Of a stretch of 44,154 bases of DNA, positions 20,129 through 28,422 are shown piece after piece. Origin of the DNA: an uncultured Methanomicrobiales archaeon (GTDB lineage: Archaea; Halobacteriota; Methanomicrobia; Methanomicrobiales; Methanospirillaceae); NCBI GenBank assembly GCA_903828975.1, contig CAIKOD010000021.1:1-44154 (forward strand), read 5' to 3'. The notes beneath the pieces were generated by a model. That model was given only the letters and a program-made list of their open reading frames with translations, searched no databases and was not told where the DNA came from. Each line of letters opens with the position of its first letter. Position 1 is the first letter of the stretch. The position numbers and the translations under genes were made by a program.

Positions 20129-20229
20129 AAAAAGGATGATAACCCGTAAGTTACCAGACTAGTATTGCTCCCCTGTTCCATGGCCGTGGTAGGTTTATGT
20201 GCAGCGGGGGCACTTGGTTTTTGTATCAT
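20113..20229 (-). CDS. Small ORF (38 aa) in the primase operon
   Basis: MIQKPSAPAAHKPTTAMEQGSNTSLVTYGLSSFLWRSG; strong AGGAGGAG RBS, start overlaps upstream stop (TAATG). Confidence 0.4.
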   Translation of the reverse strand: MIQKPSAPAAHKPTTAMEQGSNTSLVTYGLSSFLWRSG

Positions 20230-20348
20230 TACCTCTCCTCCTGTTTTGGAGGGAATCGTATTCCTGTGAAAAATTCACCGGTACTGCCAAAACCCGTCCG
20301 CTTTTCAAAAGCAGTCAGGAAAGGACCTGGAATTGTTGTTTGTTGCAT
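20229..20348 (-). CDS. Small ORF (39 aa) in the primase operon
   Basis: MQQTTIPGPFLTAFEKRTGFGSTGEFFTGIRFPPKQEER; RBS AGGAG 6 nt upstream. Confidence 0.45.
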   Translation of the reverse strand: MQQTTIPGPFLTAFEKRTGFGSTGEFFTGIRFPPKQEER

Positions 20349-20525
20349 TTCTTTCTCCTGGCGGAATCGGAATGATCCGTCTGCCGCCACAAAATGGATG
20401 GTTTGAGACCAATCTAAAGGTTGAGCAGAGCGATTGAAAGTGAATGAACTATCAGCAATAGTAATATCATGGATTGAATATGAGCTGTTAGTTAAGCACA
20501 TTAAGGGAATATAGGGGTTATTTTG

Positions 20526-21665
20526 GTGGAGGAAGAGGTTCACGGCGGATTAAAGTTTAACCTGTCCGAGCTTGCCGGGGCATTGGGAGATTTCGGGACG
20601 ATTCTACCCCTGATGTTTGCTGTTGCCCTTGTGTGCCATCTCAACCTCGGGATTATTCTTCTCTTCTTCGGAATCTGGTTCATTTTTACCGGGTTTTACT
20701 ATCGCCTGCCGATCCCCGTAGAGCCGATGAAAGTGATTGCCGTTGTGGCGATTTCAAGTCTCCTCGCCGGGCCAGAAATTGCAGCCGCCGGTATCCTCCT
20801 TGGCCTCCTCTTTTTCTTCCTTGGTTTTGGCAAATGGATGTACTATATTGGAAAATATATCCCGAACGCAGTAATCAGGGGTATACAGCTGGGCCTGGCC
20901 CTGTTACTCCTCAAATCTGCGGGGGCCTTTATGTTTGAGGCCCCGGGATTCTTTGTGTTCGGAATTGCCGTCATTCTGCTCGTATTCCTGCTTTCTTACC
21001 TTGGAAAGATCCCGGACCTCTCTGCTCTGATACTACTTGTTGCTGCGGTTATAATTGGTATCTTCATACACGGAGTTCCTGATATTTACATAATCAATAT
21101 CCCGGGACTGGTAATCCCATCGTTCGCCGACTATATTGCATCAATCCCTGAACTTGTCCTCCCCCAGGCTGTAATCACTATCACGAATGCGATCCTGGCC
21201 ACTTCTCTTCTTACCAGGGACATGTTTTCCCGCGAAATACCACCGGAGAGACTTTCAAAAACAATCGGCGTCATGAATATAATTTCCGCCCCGTTCGGTG
21301 GATTTCCCATGTGTCATGGGGCAGGAGGCCTTGCGGCCCAGTACCGGTTCGGTGCAAGGACCGGGGGTTCGAATATCTTTGCAGGGATTATACTCCTCGT
21401 CATTGCAGCATTTTTTGCCAGTCCCGGTATACAGGAACTGATATCCCCGGGGATTTATGGGGCACTCCTTGTCTTTGTCGCTATCGAGATGGGAAAGCAC
21501 GGGTTAAAAACAGACTCCCTGCCAGTCACCGTCGTCACGGGAGTCCTTGCATTACTCTCTGTCGTAGGTGGATTCATTGCCGGGATGGTCCTCGCGTACC
21601 TGATGAAATGGAACAGGGAGAGGAAACAAAAGGGGAAAGATATCACACCACCCCTGGCGCCATAA
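20526..21665 (+). CDS. MOT1-type molybdate/sulfate transporter
   Basis: LSELAGALGDFGTILPLMFAVA and PIPVEPMKVIAVVAIS motifs, ~10 TM segments; GTG start. Confidence 0.8.
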   Translation: MEEEVHGGLKFNLSELAGALGDFGTILPLMFAVALVCHLNLGIILLFFGIWFIFTGFYYRLPIPVEPMKVIAVVAISSLLAGPEIAAAGILLGLLFFFLGFGKWMYYIGKYIPNAVIRGIQLGLALLLLKSAGAFMFEAPGFFVFGIAVILLVFLLSYLGKIPDLSALILLVAAVIIGIFIHGVPDIYIINIPGLVIPSFADYIASIPELVLPQAVITITNAILATSLLTRDMFSREIPPERLSKTIGVMNIISAPFGGFPMCHGAGGLAAQYRFGARTGGSNIFAGIILLVIAAFFASPGIQELISPGIYGALLVFVAIEMGKHGLKTDSLPVTVVTGVLALLSVVGGFIAGMVLAYLMKWNRERKQKGKDITPPLAP

Positions 21666-21677
21666 AAAAACTGTTCG

Positions 21678-21700
21678 CTTAACATTTTTATCTGGTTAAG
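21678..21700. promoter_or_regulatory. Inverted repeat CTTAAC-N11-GTTAAG in methyltransferase promoter
   Basis: Perfect 6-bp arms in the intergenic region. Confidence 0.4.
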
Positions 21701-21733
21701 TAGTAGTATAGAGGAAGAACCGGACGTGACCAT

Positions 21734-22609
21734 ATGGATAATGAGCTACCAATACAATCATCCAGTGACCAGTGTTTTGATACTATCGACTGGATTAACG
21801 TCTGGAAGGAGAGGAAATTCCGGCAGCTCGCAACACCGCACTACCAGAACAGTATCGATTTCTGGTCTGACGAAGAGAATGTCAGGCGCCTGTATCTCTA
21901 CGACAAGAAAGGGAGAGCAACGCTTGTCATGGAGCAACTGGGTGGCATAAAGATCTACCCGGGTGCAAAGGTCCTTGATATCGGTGCCGGGCCGGGCACT
22001 CTTGCAGTACCGCTCGCACGAAGGGGCTGTAAGGTCACCGTAGTTGAGCCTTCACCAATGATGGTGTCCGCACTAAGAGATTACCAGGCTTCAGAGCAGG
22101 TGGAGGATATCCGCATTATTGAGAAGAAATGGGAAGATGTGACGATCGAAGAGCTGGGGGGGCCGTTTGATATTGTTATTGCATCATATTCGCTCTCGAT
22201 GGTGGATATCGGAGAGGCGGTTCGTAAAATGGGTACCGTCTGTTCAGGTACGGTCTACCTGTTCTGGTTCTTAAAGCCGTCACCATCTTCGGAGATCCTC
22301 CATCATCTCTGGCCAAAAGTCCATGGAGTCCCATACTATTACGAGCCGAAGGCGGACTGTCTTTTTATGGCCCTTCTCCAGATGGGGATTTATCCGAATT
22401 TTGAAGTCTTGAAATCTGACCACAGGCACCGCTATCCAACGATTGGGGATGCAACTGCAGATTTTCACCGGCGCATGGACTGCACTGACGAACACCAGGA
22501 TAAAATTATCCGGGACTATCTCCGCACAAAGTTATCCATGATCGGGACTGAGTTCCAGCTCAGGGGTTCATCGTACGGGGCAAAGATCTGGTGGACAAAG
22601 GACCATTAA
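21734..22609 (+). CDS. Class I SAM-dependent methyltransferase
   Basis: AKVLDIGAGPGTLAVPLARRGCKVTVVEPSPMMV. Confidence 0.85.
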   Translation: MDNELPIQSSSDQCFDTIDWINVWKERKFRQLATPHYQNSIDFWSDEENVRRLYLYDKKGRATLVMEQLGGIKIYPGAKVLDIGAGPGTLAVPLARRGCKVTVVEPSPMMVSALRDYQASEQVEDIRIIEKKWEDVTIEELGGPFDIVIASYSLSMVDIGEAVRKMGTVCSGTVYLFWFLKPSPSSEILHHLWPKVHGVPYYYEPKADCLFMALLQMGIYPNFEVLKSDHRHRYPTIGDATADFHRRMDCTDEHQDKIIRDYLRTKLSMIGTEFQLRGSSYGAKIWWTKDH

Positions 22610-22761
22610 TCACCGGGGGTCCCTACGTCCAGGTCAGGAGACGGGAACCTTCTTTCAATAGGAATTCCACACGTAAAACCCAACTTTCATATGGCAAAAA
22701 ATCCGGAAATCATCTCATTCAGGATTGGAATCTACATAACACGTGATTTTTCTGATTGACC

Positions 22762-23259
22762 ATGAAACAAACTATGAAACCAGAATCACTCACTATTATC
22801 GGCACAATCAGTTCACCATGGAAATCAGCTGAAGGTATGCCTATTCAACCTACAGGAGCGATGGGCGTCAAGGGACGTGTTGATATTAACGAGGAATACC
22901 GCCCGGGGCTCTTTGACCTTGCAGGGTTCTCACGCATCATTCTGATCTACCTGTTCCACCAGTCAACCGGGTACGACCTGACGGTAACCCCGTTTCTTGA
23001 TACCAGGCCCCACGGGGTATTTGCAACACGGGCACCGAGACGTCCCAGCCAAATAGGGTTATCCGTGGTCAGGCTGCTCAGTGTTGATGGATCAGGGATA
23101 GAGATCGCAGATATCGACATCCTGGACGGGACTCCCATCCTGGATATAAAACCATATATCCCGGAAATTGATTCATACCCTGGTGAAAAAACAGGCTGGC
23201 TTCCAGAAGCAGGGAGTATGGCTACGTCCCGGGCAGATCGCAGGTTTGCCGACCGCTGA
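22762..23259 (+). CDS. TrmO/TsaA-family (UPF0066) tRNA methyltransferase-like protein
   Basis: IGTISSPW...MGVKGRVDI, DTRPHGVFATRAPRRPSQIGLSVVRL, ILDGTPILDIKPYIPEID. Confidence 0.85.
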   Translation: MKQTMKPESLTIIGTISSPWKSAEGMPIQPTGAMGVKGRVDINEEYRPGLFDLAGFSRIILIYLFHQSTGYDLTVTPFLDTRPHGVFATRAPRRPSQIGLSVVRLLSVDGSGIEIADIDILDGTPILDIKPYIPEIDSYPGEKTGWLPEAGSMATSRADRRFADR

Positions 23260-23580
23260 TAAAAAGGATGCAAATGTTCTGCCAAATCTGATGGAGACCC
23301 GGCCAGGGAACCCGGGGTTTCATCTTCCGGTATACCTGGCCGGAACCTTCCAAAACGTAACCAGACTTAACAATTCCCTTGTGAAAGGTTATGCAGGAAT
23401 AATCCATGCGGATTTCTCCCGGAAACCTATGAAGAGCTGGAGCGGGGATCACGATGATCGCTTTGGCCCTGGCTATACTGCCTGCCGGACCATAAAGATA
23501 CAGATTTGATTACCCTGTGCCGCAAAAACCCCCAATGCGGCATTCTAGTGTTACGACCGATCGAATAAAAATATGTTGTT

Positions 23581-23610
23581 TTTAGTTAATGTTAATAATA
23601 TTTAGTTAAT
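23581..23610. repeat. Direct repeat TTTAGTTAAT x2 spaced 20 bp
   Basis: TTTAGTTAATgttaataataTTTAGTTAAT. Confidence 0.7.
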
Positions 23611-23634
23611 AGGAGTGGTGAATGCCTGAATGTA

Positions 23635-24444
23635 TCATTCGGCACGAATCACGGTCCCGACTTTTTCACCCTTCAGGAGTTTCGGAAGATTTCCCGGGAC
23701 ATGCCCGTTGATGATATGCACTTCCCTGACATTCCTTGCATCCGGGAGAAGACTTACGATCATGGGTTCGAGGACCATGTCATCCAGGTCCATGGCAAGG
23801 AGTTCCTTTGCCGTGATATCGGCAATGAATTCAGCATCTGGATTTGTATACGGGTTTTCTGAATAAAGCCCATTCACATTCTTCAATAAGATACAGCGTT
23901 TTGCTCCAACAACTTCGGCAGCGAGAAATGCTCCGGTATCAGTCCGGTGGGGAGGAATGGCCCCGTGTTCACCCGGGTGCTCGTATAACCCGTACGGCGG
24001 GGTGCCGTGCATCACCGGTAATGCACCAAGGAAAATCTGCGTCGGTAACTCGAGGAGGTCTGCCGTGTGGATACGGACACCATGCCAGGGGGCCAGCAGG
24101 ATCGAGACCATGATCGCGTTCTGTTCGGATATTTTTCCCGCAAGTTCGGCGAGCACACCGGTGGGCATCCCGAGGTCAAGCCCGATATCCAGGATATGGC
24201 GCGCCCTGACTCCCCCACCGGTAACAACCAACATCTGGTTATCTTTCGAAAGCCCCCCTATCTCACGTACCAGGGGAAGGAGGACCTCGCGGCCGTAGTC
24301 GATGATGCCATGTCCTCCAATTTTTACGACATTGAGTTCAGGCATTAACCTGAGCCTCGGGCGGTCACGGTACGCGGCAAGAAGGCTTCTTCGTGAGAGG
24401 GTTTCCCCTTTTAATGTATTGTCAAGTTCAAATCTTCGGTGCAT
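23635..24444 (-). CDS. Amino-acid-kinase-fold protein resembling molybdenum storage protein (MoSto) subunits
   Basis: VVKIGGHGIIDYG, TGGGVRARHILDIGLDLGMPTG, GAIPPHRTDTGAFLAAEVVGAK, NVREVHIINGHVPGNLPKLLKGEKVGTVI closely resemble recalled MosA/MosB motifs. Confidence 0.75.
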   Translation of the reverse strand: MHRRFELDNTLKGETLSRRSLLAAYRDRPRLRLMPELNVVKIGGHGIIDYGREVLLPLVREIGGLSKDNQMLVVTGGGVRARHILDIGLDLGMPTGVLAELAGKISEQNAIMVSILLAPWHGVRIHTADLLELPTQIFLGALPVMHGTPPYGLYEHPGEHGAIPPHRTDTGAFLAAEVVGAKRCILLKNVNGLYSENPYTNPDAEFIADITAKELLAMDLDDMVLEPMIVSLLPDARNVREVHIINGHVPGNLPKLLKGEKVGTVIRAE

Positions 24445-24523
24445 AGAATCACGATATGTTTATATTCCAGTGTAGTTAATAATATGAGTGATAAACCAGT
24501 TGGTATATCAGCAGGTGCAGAAT

Positions 24524-24736
24524 ATGTTAAAGATCTATGTACGAGAACGCCAGAAGGTTGGCGAAGGTGTAAAACAGCCGAAATACCGGATAGTCGCGGT
24601 AACGGGCGGACAGTTACAGATCGAGGCGACCCATTTCCGCAAGGTCGAGATCGAGCAGATCGCAAAGGATGTAGGTGCCCAGGTTATCTACATGGAACCG
24701 GTACCAGAAGACGAGAAGCATAAATTCGAACACTAA
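24524..24736 (+). CDS. Small hypothetical protein (70 aa)
   Basis: MLKIYVRERQKVGEGVKQPKYRIVAVTGGQLQIEATHFRKVEIEQIAKDVGAQVIYME; amphipathic, plausible start. Confidence 0.6.
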   Translation: MLKIYVRERQKVGEGVKQPKYRIVAVTGGQLQIEATHFRKVEIEQIAKDVGAQVIYMEPVPEDEKHKFEH

Positions 24737-24910
24737 TACTTTTTTTCATCGCCGGTATGGCAACAGAAGCAGAATAACGCCTGATGGTGTATCTGGATAA
24801 TACATCCGCGGGTCCGGTACCTCCCGGCCATGTCATCATGAAATGAATGGAGTCACATCCGGGTGAGCAAGTCTTAATGGCAGTTAATCAGAATATATAA
24901 TCACAATATC

Positions 24911-25273
24911 ATGGCACAGGCGCTTTCTATCGATATCCTTTTTGACGCGGCCATCAGGATACAGGTCCTGCACGACCGGAATATTTCGGTCTCGTTCTCG
25001 GAACGACAAATCCAGGTGAAATTTCCGACAACGCGGAGACTGGCAGAGTTTCTTGAAGTGCCACATTACTATGTCCTCCCTTACTTTGCCATGATGGAAC
25101 AGGAAGAGCTGGTCACACGGGCAGAACGGGTAGGTATTCTCACTACCATGAAAGGGACAAAAATTCTCGTAGGTTTGATGAAAACCCATTACCGGCCGGA
25201 GGCGGAGAAAATCCTCGGACCTGAATTGTTCAATGATATTATCAATGCATTATCCCGCTACGGGGATCCATAG
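24911..25273 (+). CDS. Hypothetical protein (120 aa), possible winged-helix
   Basis: RRLAEFLEVPHYYVLPYFAMMEQEELVTRAERVGILTT resembles a wHTH. Confidence 0.6.
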   Translation: MAQALSIDILFDAAIRIQVLHDRNISVSFSERQIQVKFPTTRRLAEFLEVPHYYVLPYFAMMEQEELVTRAERVGILTTMKGTKILVGLMKTHYRPEAEKILGPELFNDIINALSRYGDP

Positions 25274-25442
25274 ATACCCACCCTCTGCAATGCCCAATGT
25301 CAATACAGTTTAATGTACATCACCGGAAATTACCAGAATATTCATTACTTTCCAGAACAAATGCCAGATAGCGGGAATTGAGTATTTTTACTATTCCGGG
25401 CAATTCTCAAACGGCAAACCCGGACCAGGAGGGGTATGTTGC

Positions 25443-26138
25443 ATGAACGATATTATTGATGGATTTACCCAGGCAATCCAGCTGATCGTTACCCTGAACC
25501 CTGAGGTGATGGAGATCGCGATGAGGACCCTCATGATATCCCTCACCGCCACGCTCCTTGCATCACTGGTGGCCATCCCGCTCGGGTGGTGGATCCATTT
25601 TCATGAGTTTTCCGGCAAGCGTGTGGTCATTAACATCATCCAGACCCTGTATGCAGTACCCACCGTGCTTGTAGGTCTTTTTGTCTACCTGCTCATCTCG
25701 AGTTCCGGCCCGCTCGGTATGCTCGGGCTCCTCTTCACACCGGCAGGGATGATACTGGCCCAGATGCTCCTCGTCATTCCGATGATGATCGGTCTTACCA
25801 TTACCGCGTTTTCCGGTGTCGACCGGACCGTCGTAGACACCATCACATCACTTGGCGCAACCGGGTACCAGTCCATGGTTGCGGTTATTAAAGAGGTCAG
25901 GTTTGCGGTGTTTGCAGCAGTTATCCTCGGGTTCGGACGGGCAATATCCGAAGTCGGGGCAGCAATGATGATTGGTGGCAACATCAGGGGATACACCCGG
26001 GTGCTTACGACCAGCATCGCCCTTGAGACCTCGATGGGGAACCTCCCGCTCTCAATCGCACTCGGCCTGATTCTCCTCAGTATCGCCCTTGTTATCACAG
26101 TGATTCTGAACATCGTCCAGCAGAGGAGCAGGACATGA
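25443..26138 (+). CDS. tupB: Tungstate-type ABC transporter permease (TupB-like)
   Basis: MRTLMISLTATLLASLVAIPLGWW, GRAISEVGAAMMIGGNIRGYTRVLTTSIALET. Confidence 0.85.
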   Translation: MNDIIDGFTQAIQLIVTLNPEVMEIAMRTLMISLTATLLASLVAIPLGWWIHFHEFSGKRVVINIIQTLYAVPTVLVGLFVYLLISSSGPLGMLGLLFTPAGMILAQMLLVIPMMIGLTITAFSGVDRTVVDTITSLGATGYQSMVAVIKEVRFAVFAAVILGFGRAISEVGAAMMIGGNIRGYTRVLTTSIALETSMGNLPLSIALGLILLSIALVITVILNIVQQRSRT

Positions 26139-27217
26139 TCGAGATCACCGGGCTTTGCAGGAAGGTTGGCGACCGGGTGCTGGTAAAAGATGTAAACATC
26201 ACCATCCCCGATGGGATGATATTTGGGGTCATCGGACCAAGCGGGTCAGGGAAGACTACCCTGATGAGGATGATAGACCTCCTGGACAATCCTACCAGGG
26301 GATCCATCGTAATCAACGGTACCCGGGCAACAAGGGATAAGAAACAGCAGCTTGAACTCAGGCGGAAAATGGGAATGGTCTTCCAGAAACCGATAGTCCT
26401 CTCCACCACGGTATTTGAGAATGTTTCATACGGGCTCCGGTTCCGGGGCGTGAAAGGAGAGGAACTGAAGTCAAGGATATTAGAAGCGATTGACCTGGTA
26501 GGTTTATCCGGCTACGAGGACCGTTATGCCCCTACCCTCTCCGGGGGGGAGATGCAACGGGTTGCAATTGCCCGTTCAATGGTCACCCGACCAGAGGTGC
26601 TCCTCCTTGATGAACCGACTGCAAATCTCGACCCGGCCTCGACCGAAAAGATCGAGGAACTTATCAGGGCAATTAATTCCCGGTTTGGGACCACGATCAT
26701 CATCTCAACCCATGACCTTGACCAGGGCCAGCATATTGCCCACCGGATTGCCGTGGTAATAGGGGGCATGATCACCCAGGCAGGGACCCCGGAAGAGGTC
26801 TTTCACCGGCCGTTGAACAGCGAGATCGCGAAGTTTGTCGGGCTTGAAAATGTTATCGGGGGGACAGTGACAAAAGCTGAGGACGGACTTGCAGCAATTT
26901 CCATTCATGGGACTGGGATCGAGGCTGTGACAAAAGAGGAGGTTGGAAACCGGGTATTTATCAGTATTCATCCGGATGACATCACGCTTCATAGCGGACA
27001 GGGTATTGAAAAAAATACAACCAGTGCCAGGAACTGTATTATGGGGACGGTCACGGTTACCACGCTGAGTGGCCCTTTTGTCCTCGTTACCCTGGACTGC
27101 GGGTTCCCGCTGAAGGTCATCGTCACCAGGAGGTCGGTGGAAGACCTGGGGATCCAGCCCGGGAAGGAGATGCAGGCCTGTTTCAAGGCGTCAGCTGTGC
27201 ACGTTATGAAGAGCTAA
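26135..27217 (+). CDS. tupC: Tungstate-type ABC transporter ATP-binding protein (TupC-like) with C-terminal TOBE-like region
   Basis: Walker A GPSGSGKTT, signature LSGGEMQRVAIAR, Walker B VLLLDEPT; 4-bp overlap with permease. Confidence 0.9.
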   Translation: MIEITGLCRKVGDRVLVKDVNITIPDGMIFGVIGPSGSGKTTLMRMIDLLDNPTRGSIVINGTRATRDKKQQLELRRKMGMVFQKPIVLSTTVFENVSYGLRFRGVKGEELKSRILEAIDLVGLSGYEDRYAPTLSGGEMQRVAIARSMVTRPEVLLLDEPTANLDPASTEKIEELIRAINSRFGTTIIISTHDLDQGQHIAHRIAVVIGGMITQAGTPEEVFHRPLNSEIAKFVGLENVIGGTVTKAEDGLAAISIHGTGIEAVTKEEVGNRVFISIHPDDITLHSGQGIEKNTTSARNCIMGTVTVTTLSGPFVLVTLDCGFPLKVIVTRRSVEDLGIQPGKEMQACFKASAVHVMKS

Positions 27218-27300
27218 TGCGACTACTCTGAGGAAACCCTTCGTAATGTTAAAACATGAAGCGGGACGCATAGACAGGAGGGAGGTTCACCCCAACATGT

Positions 27301-27485
27301 CTCACCCCTGATAAGATATCCTTTAGGCGGGGTTCAACGGTAGAATTCCTGATAATTTCAGAGATTCGGGAGACCATTCCCAATCCAAACCGGGGTCGCC
27401 AAAGCGGCGCGGCGAAGTACTGTGGCGTGAGTGAATTTTTGGAATAACCTTGGATCTATAAGATAAATTTCAGAGCATTTCAACC
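27301..27485 (+). repeat. Dispersed intergenic repeat copy A (~185 bp)
   Basis: Aligns end-to-end with reverse complement of 31502-31683. Confidence 0.75.
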
Positions 27486-27584
27486 GGGTAATTCAATTCC
27501 TTTTCCCAGTCCATTTTCTCACATTTTGCCTGTCCTGTACCAATCATATCCTATTAATGGGGCTGACAACGAATATTATTCAAT

Positions 27585-28373
27585 ATGCGGTGTATCACTC
27601 TCGCGAGCGGCAGCAAGGGTAATTGTACGTACATCGAAGGTGAGAGCGGGGCCATTCTCATCGATGCAGGGCTCTCAATCAAAGAGACGCTCCGGAGGCT
27701 CACGGAAGCCGGGGGGAGCCAGGATATGATCAGGGCAATCCTCGTCACCCACGAACATGGTGACCATATGAAGGGGCTTGCACCGCTTGCAAGGAGACTG
27801 GATGTCCCGGTGTATGCGACTGAAGGGACGCTCTATTCGTTCCTGACGAGAAAAATCCCGGAGAGAAAACCGGTGCATTATACCACGCTCAGCTATCATG
27901 AACCGTTTAGCCTGGATGAATTTACCGTTGAGGCATTCCCGACATCCCATGATGCACGGGAGCCGTGCGGTTACCTGGTCACTTCCGGCGATACCAGGCT
28001 CGGGTACTGCACGGATACCGGGATCGTTACAGAACGGATGATGGTATACCTGAAACGGTCGGATGCGATCGTTCTCGAGAGCAACCACTGCCCTGAAATG
28101 CTCCGCACCGGGCCCTACCCTGAAATGCTGAAACGGAGGATCCGGTCGAAAAACGGCCACCTTTCGAATACCCAGGCATCAGAATGTATCAAGACACTTG
28201 GCCAGGATATAACACATATCCGGCTTGCGCATTTAAGCGAGGTCAATAATACACCAGATATTGCCTTAAAAAACGGGAGAACGGGCCTTGGATTATTCAT
28301 CAGCGATACCATGCTTACCGTGGCATCAGAGATCGGGCCTTCCCCCTGCTGGTCAGATGAAATAACACTCTGA
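27585..28373 (+). CDS. MBL-fold metallo-hydrolase (YycJ/WalJ-like)
   Basis: LASGSKGNCTYIEGESGAILIDAGLS, VTHEHGDHMKGL, DAREPCGYLV. Confidence 0.88.
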   Translation: MRCITLASGSKGNCTYIEGESGAILIDAGLSIKETLRRLTEAGGSQDMIRAILVTHEHGDHMKGLAPLARRLDVPVYATEGTLYSFLTRKIPERKPVHYTTLSYHEPFSLDEFTVEAFPTSHDAREPCGYLVTSGDTRLGYCTDTGIVTERMMVYLKRSDAIVLESNHCPEMLRTGPYPEMLKRRIRSKNGHLSNTQASECIKTLGQDITHIRLAHLSEVNNTPDIALKNGRTGLGLFISDTMLTVASEIGPSPCWSDEITL

Positions 28374-28422
28374 TGATCAAATCCGACTGCCTGGATACCA
28401 ATAACCGGGTGATGCTGAATTT

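Noticed and set aside
19653-20162. 169-aa plus-strand ORF
   Set aside because: Antisense to three coupled minus-strand genes with RBSs and overlaps; no domain signature.
23581-23610. Possible CRISPR-like repeats (TTTAGTTAAT x2)
   Set aside because: Only two short units; no array, leader or cas genes in the window. Treated as promoter repeats.
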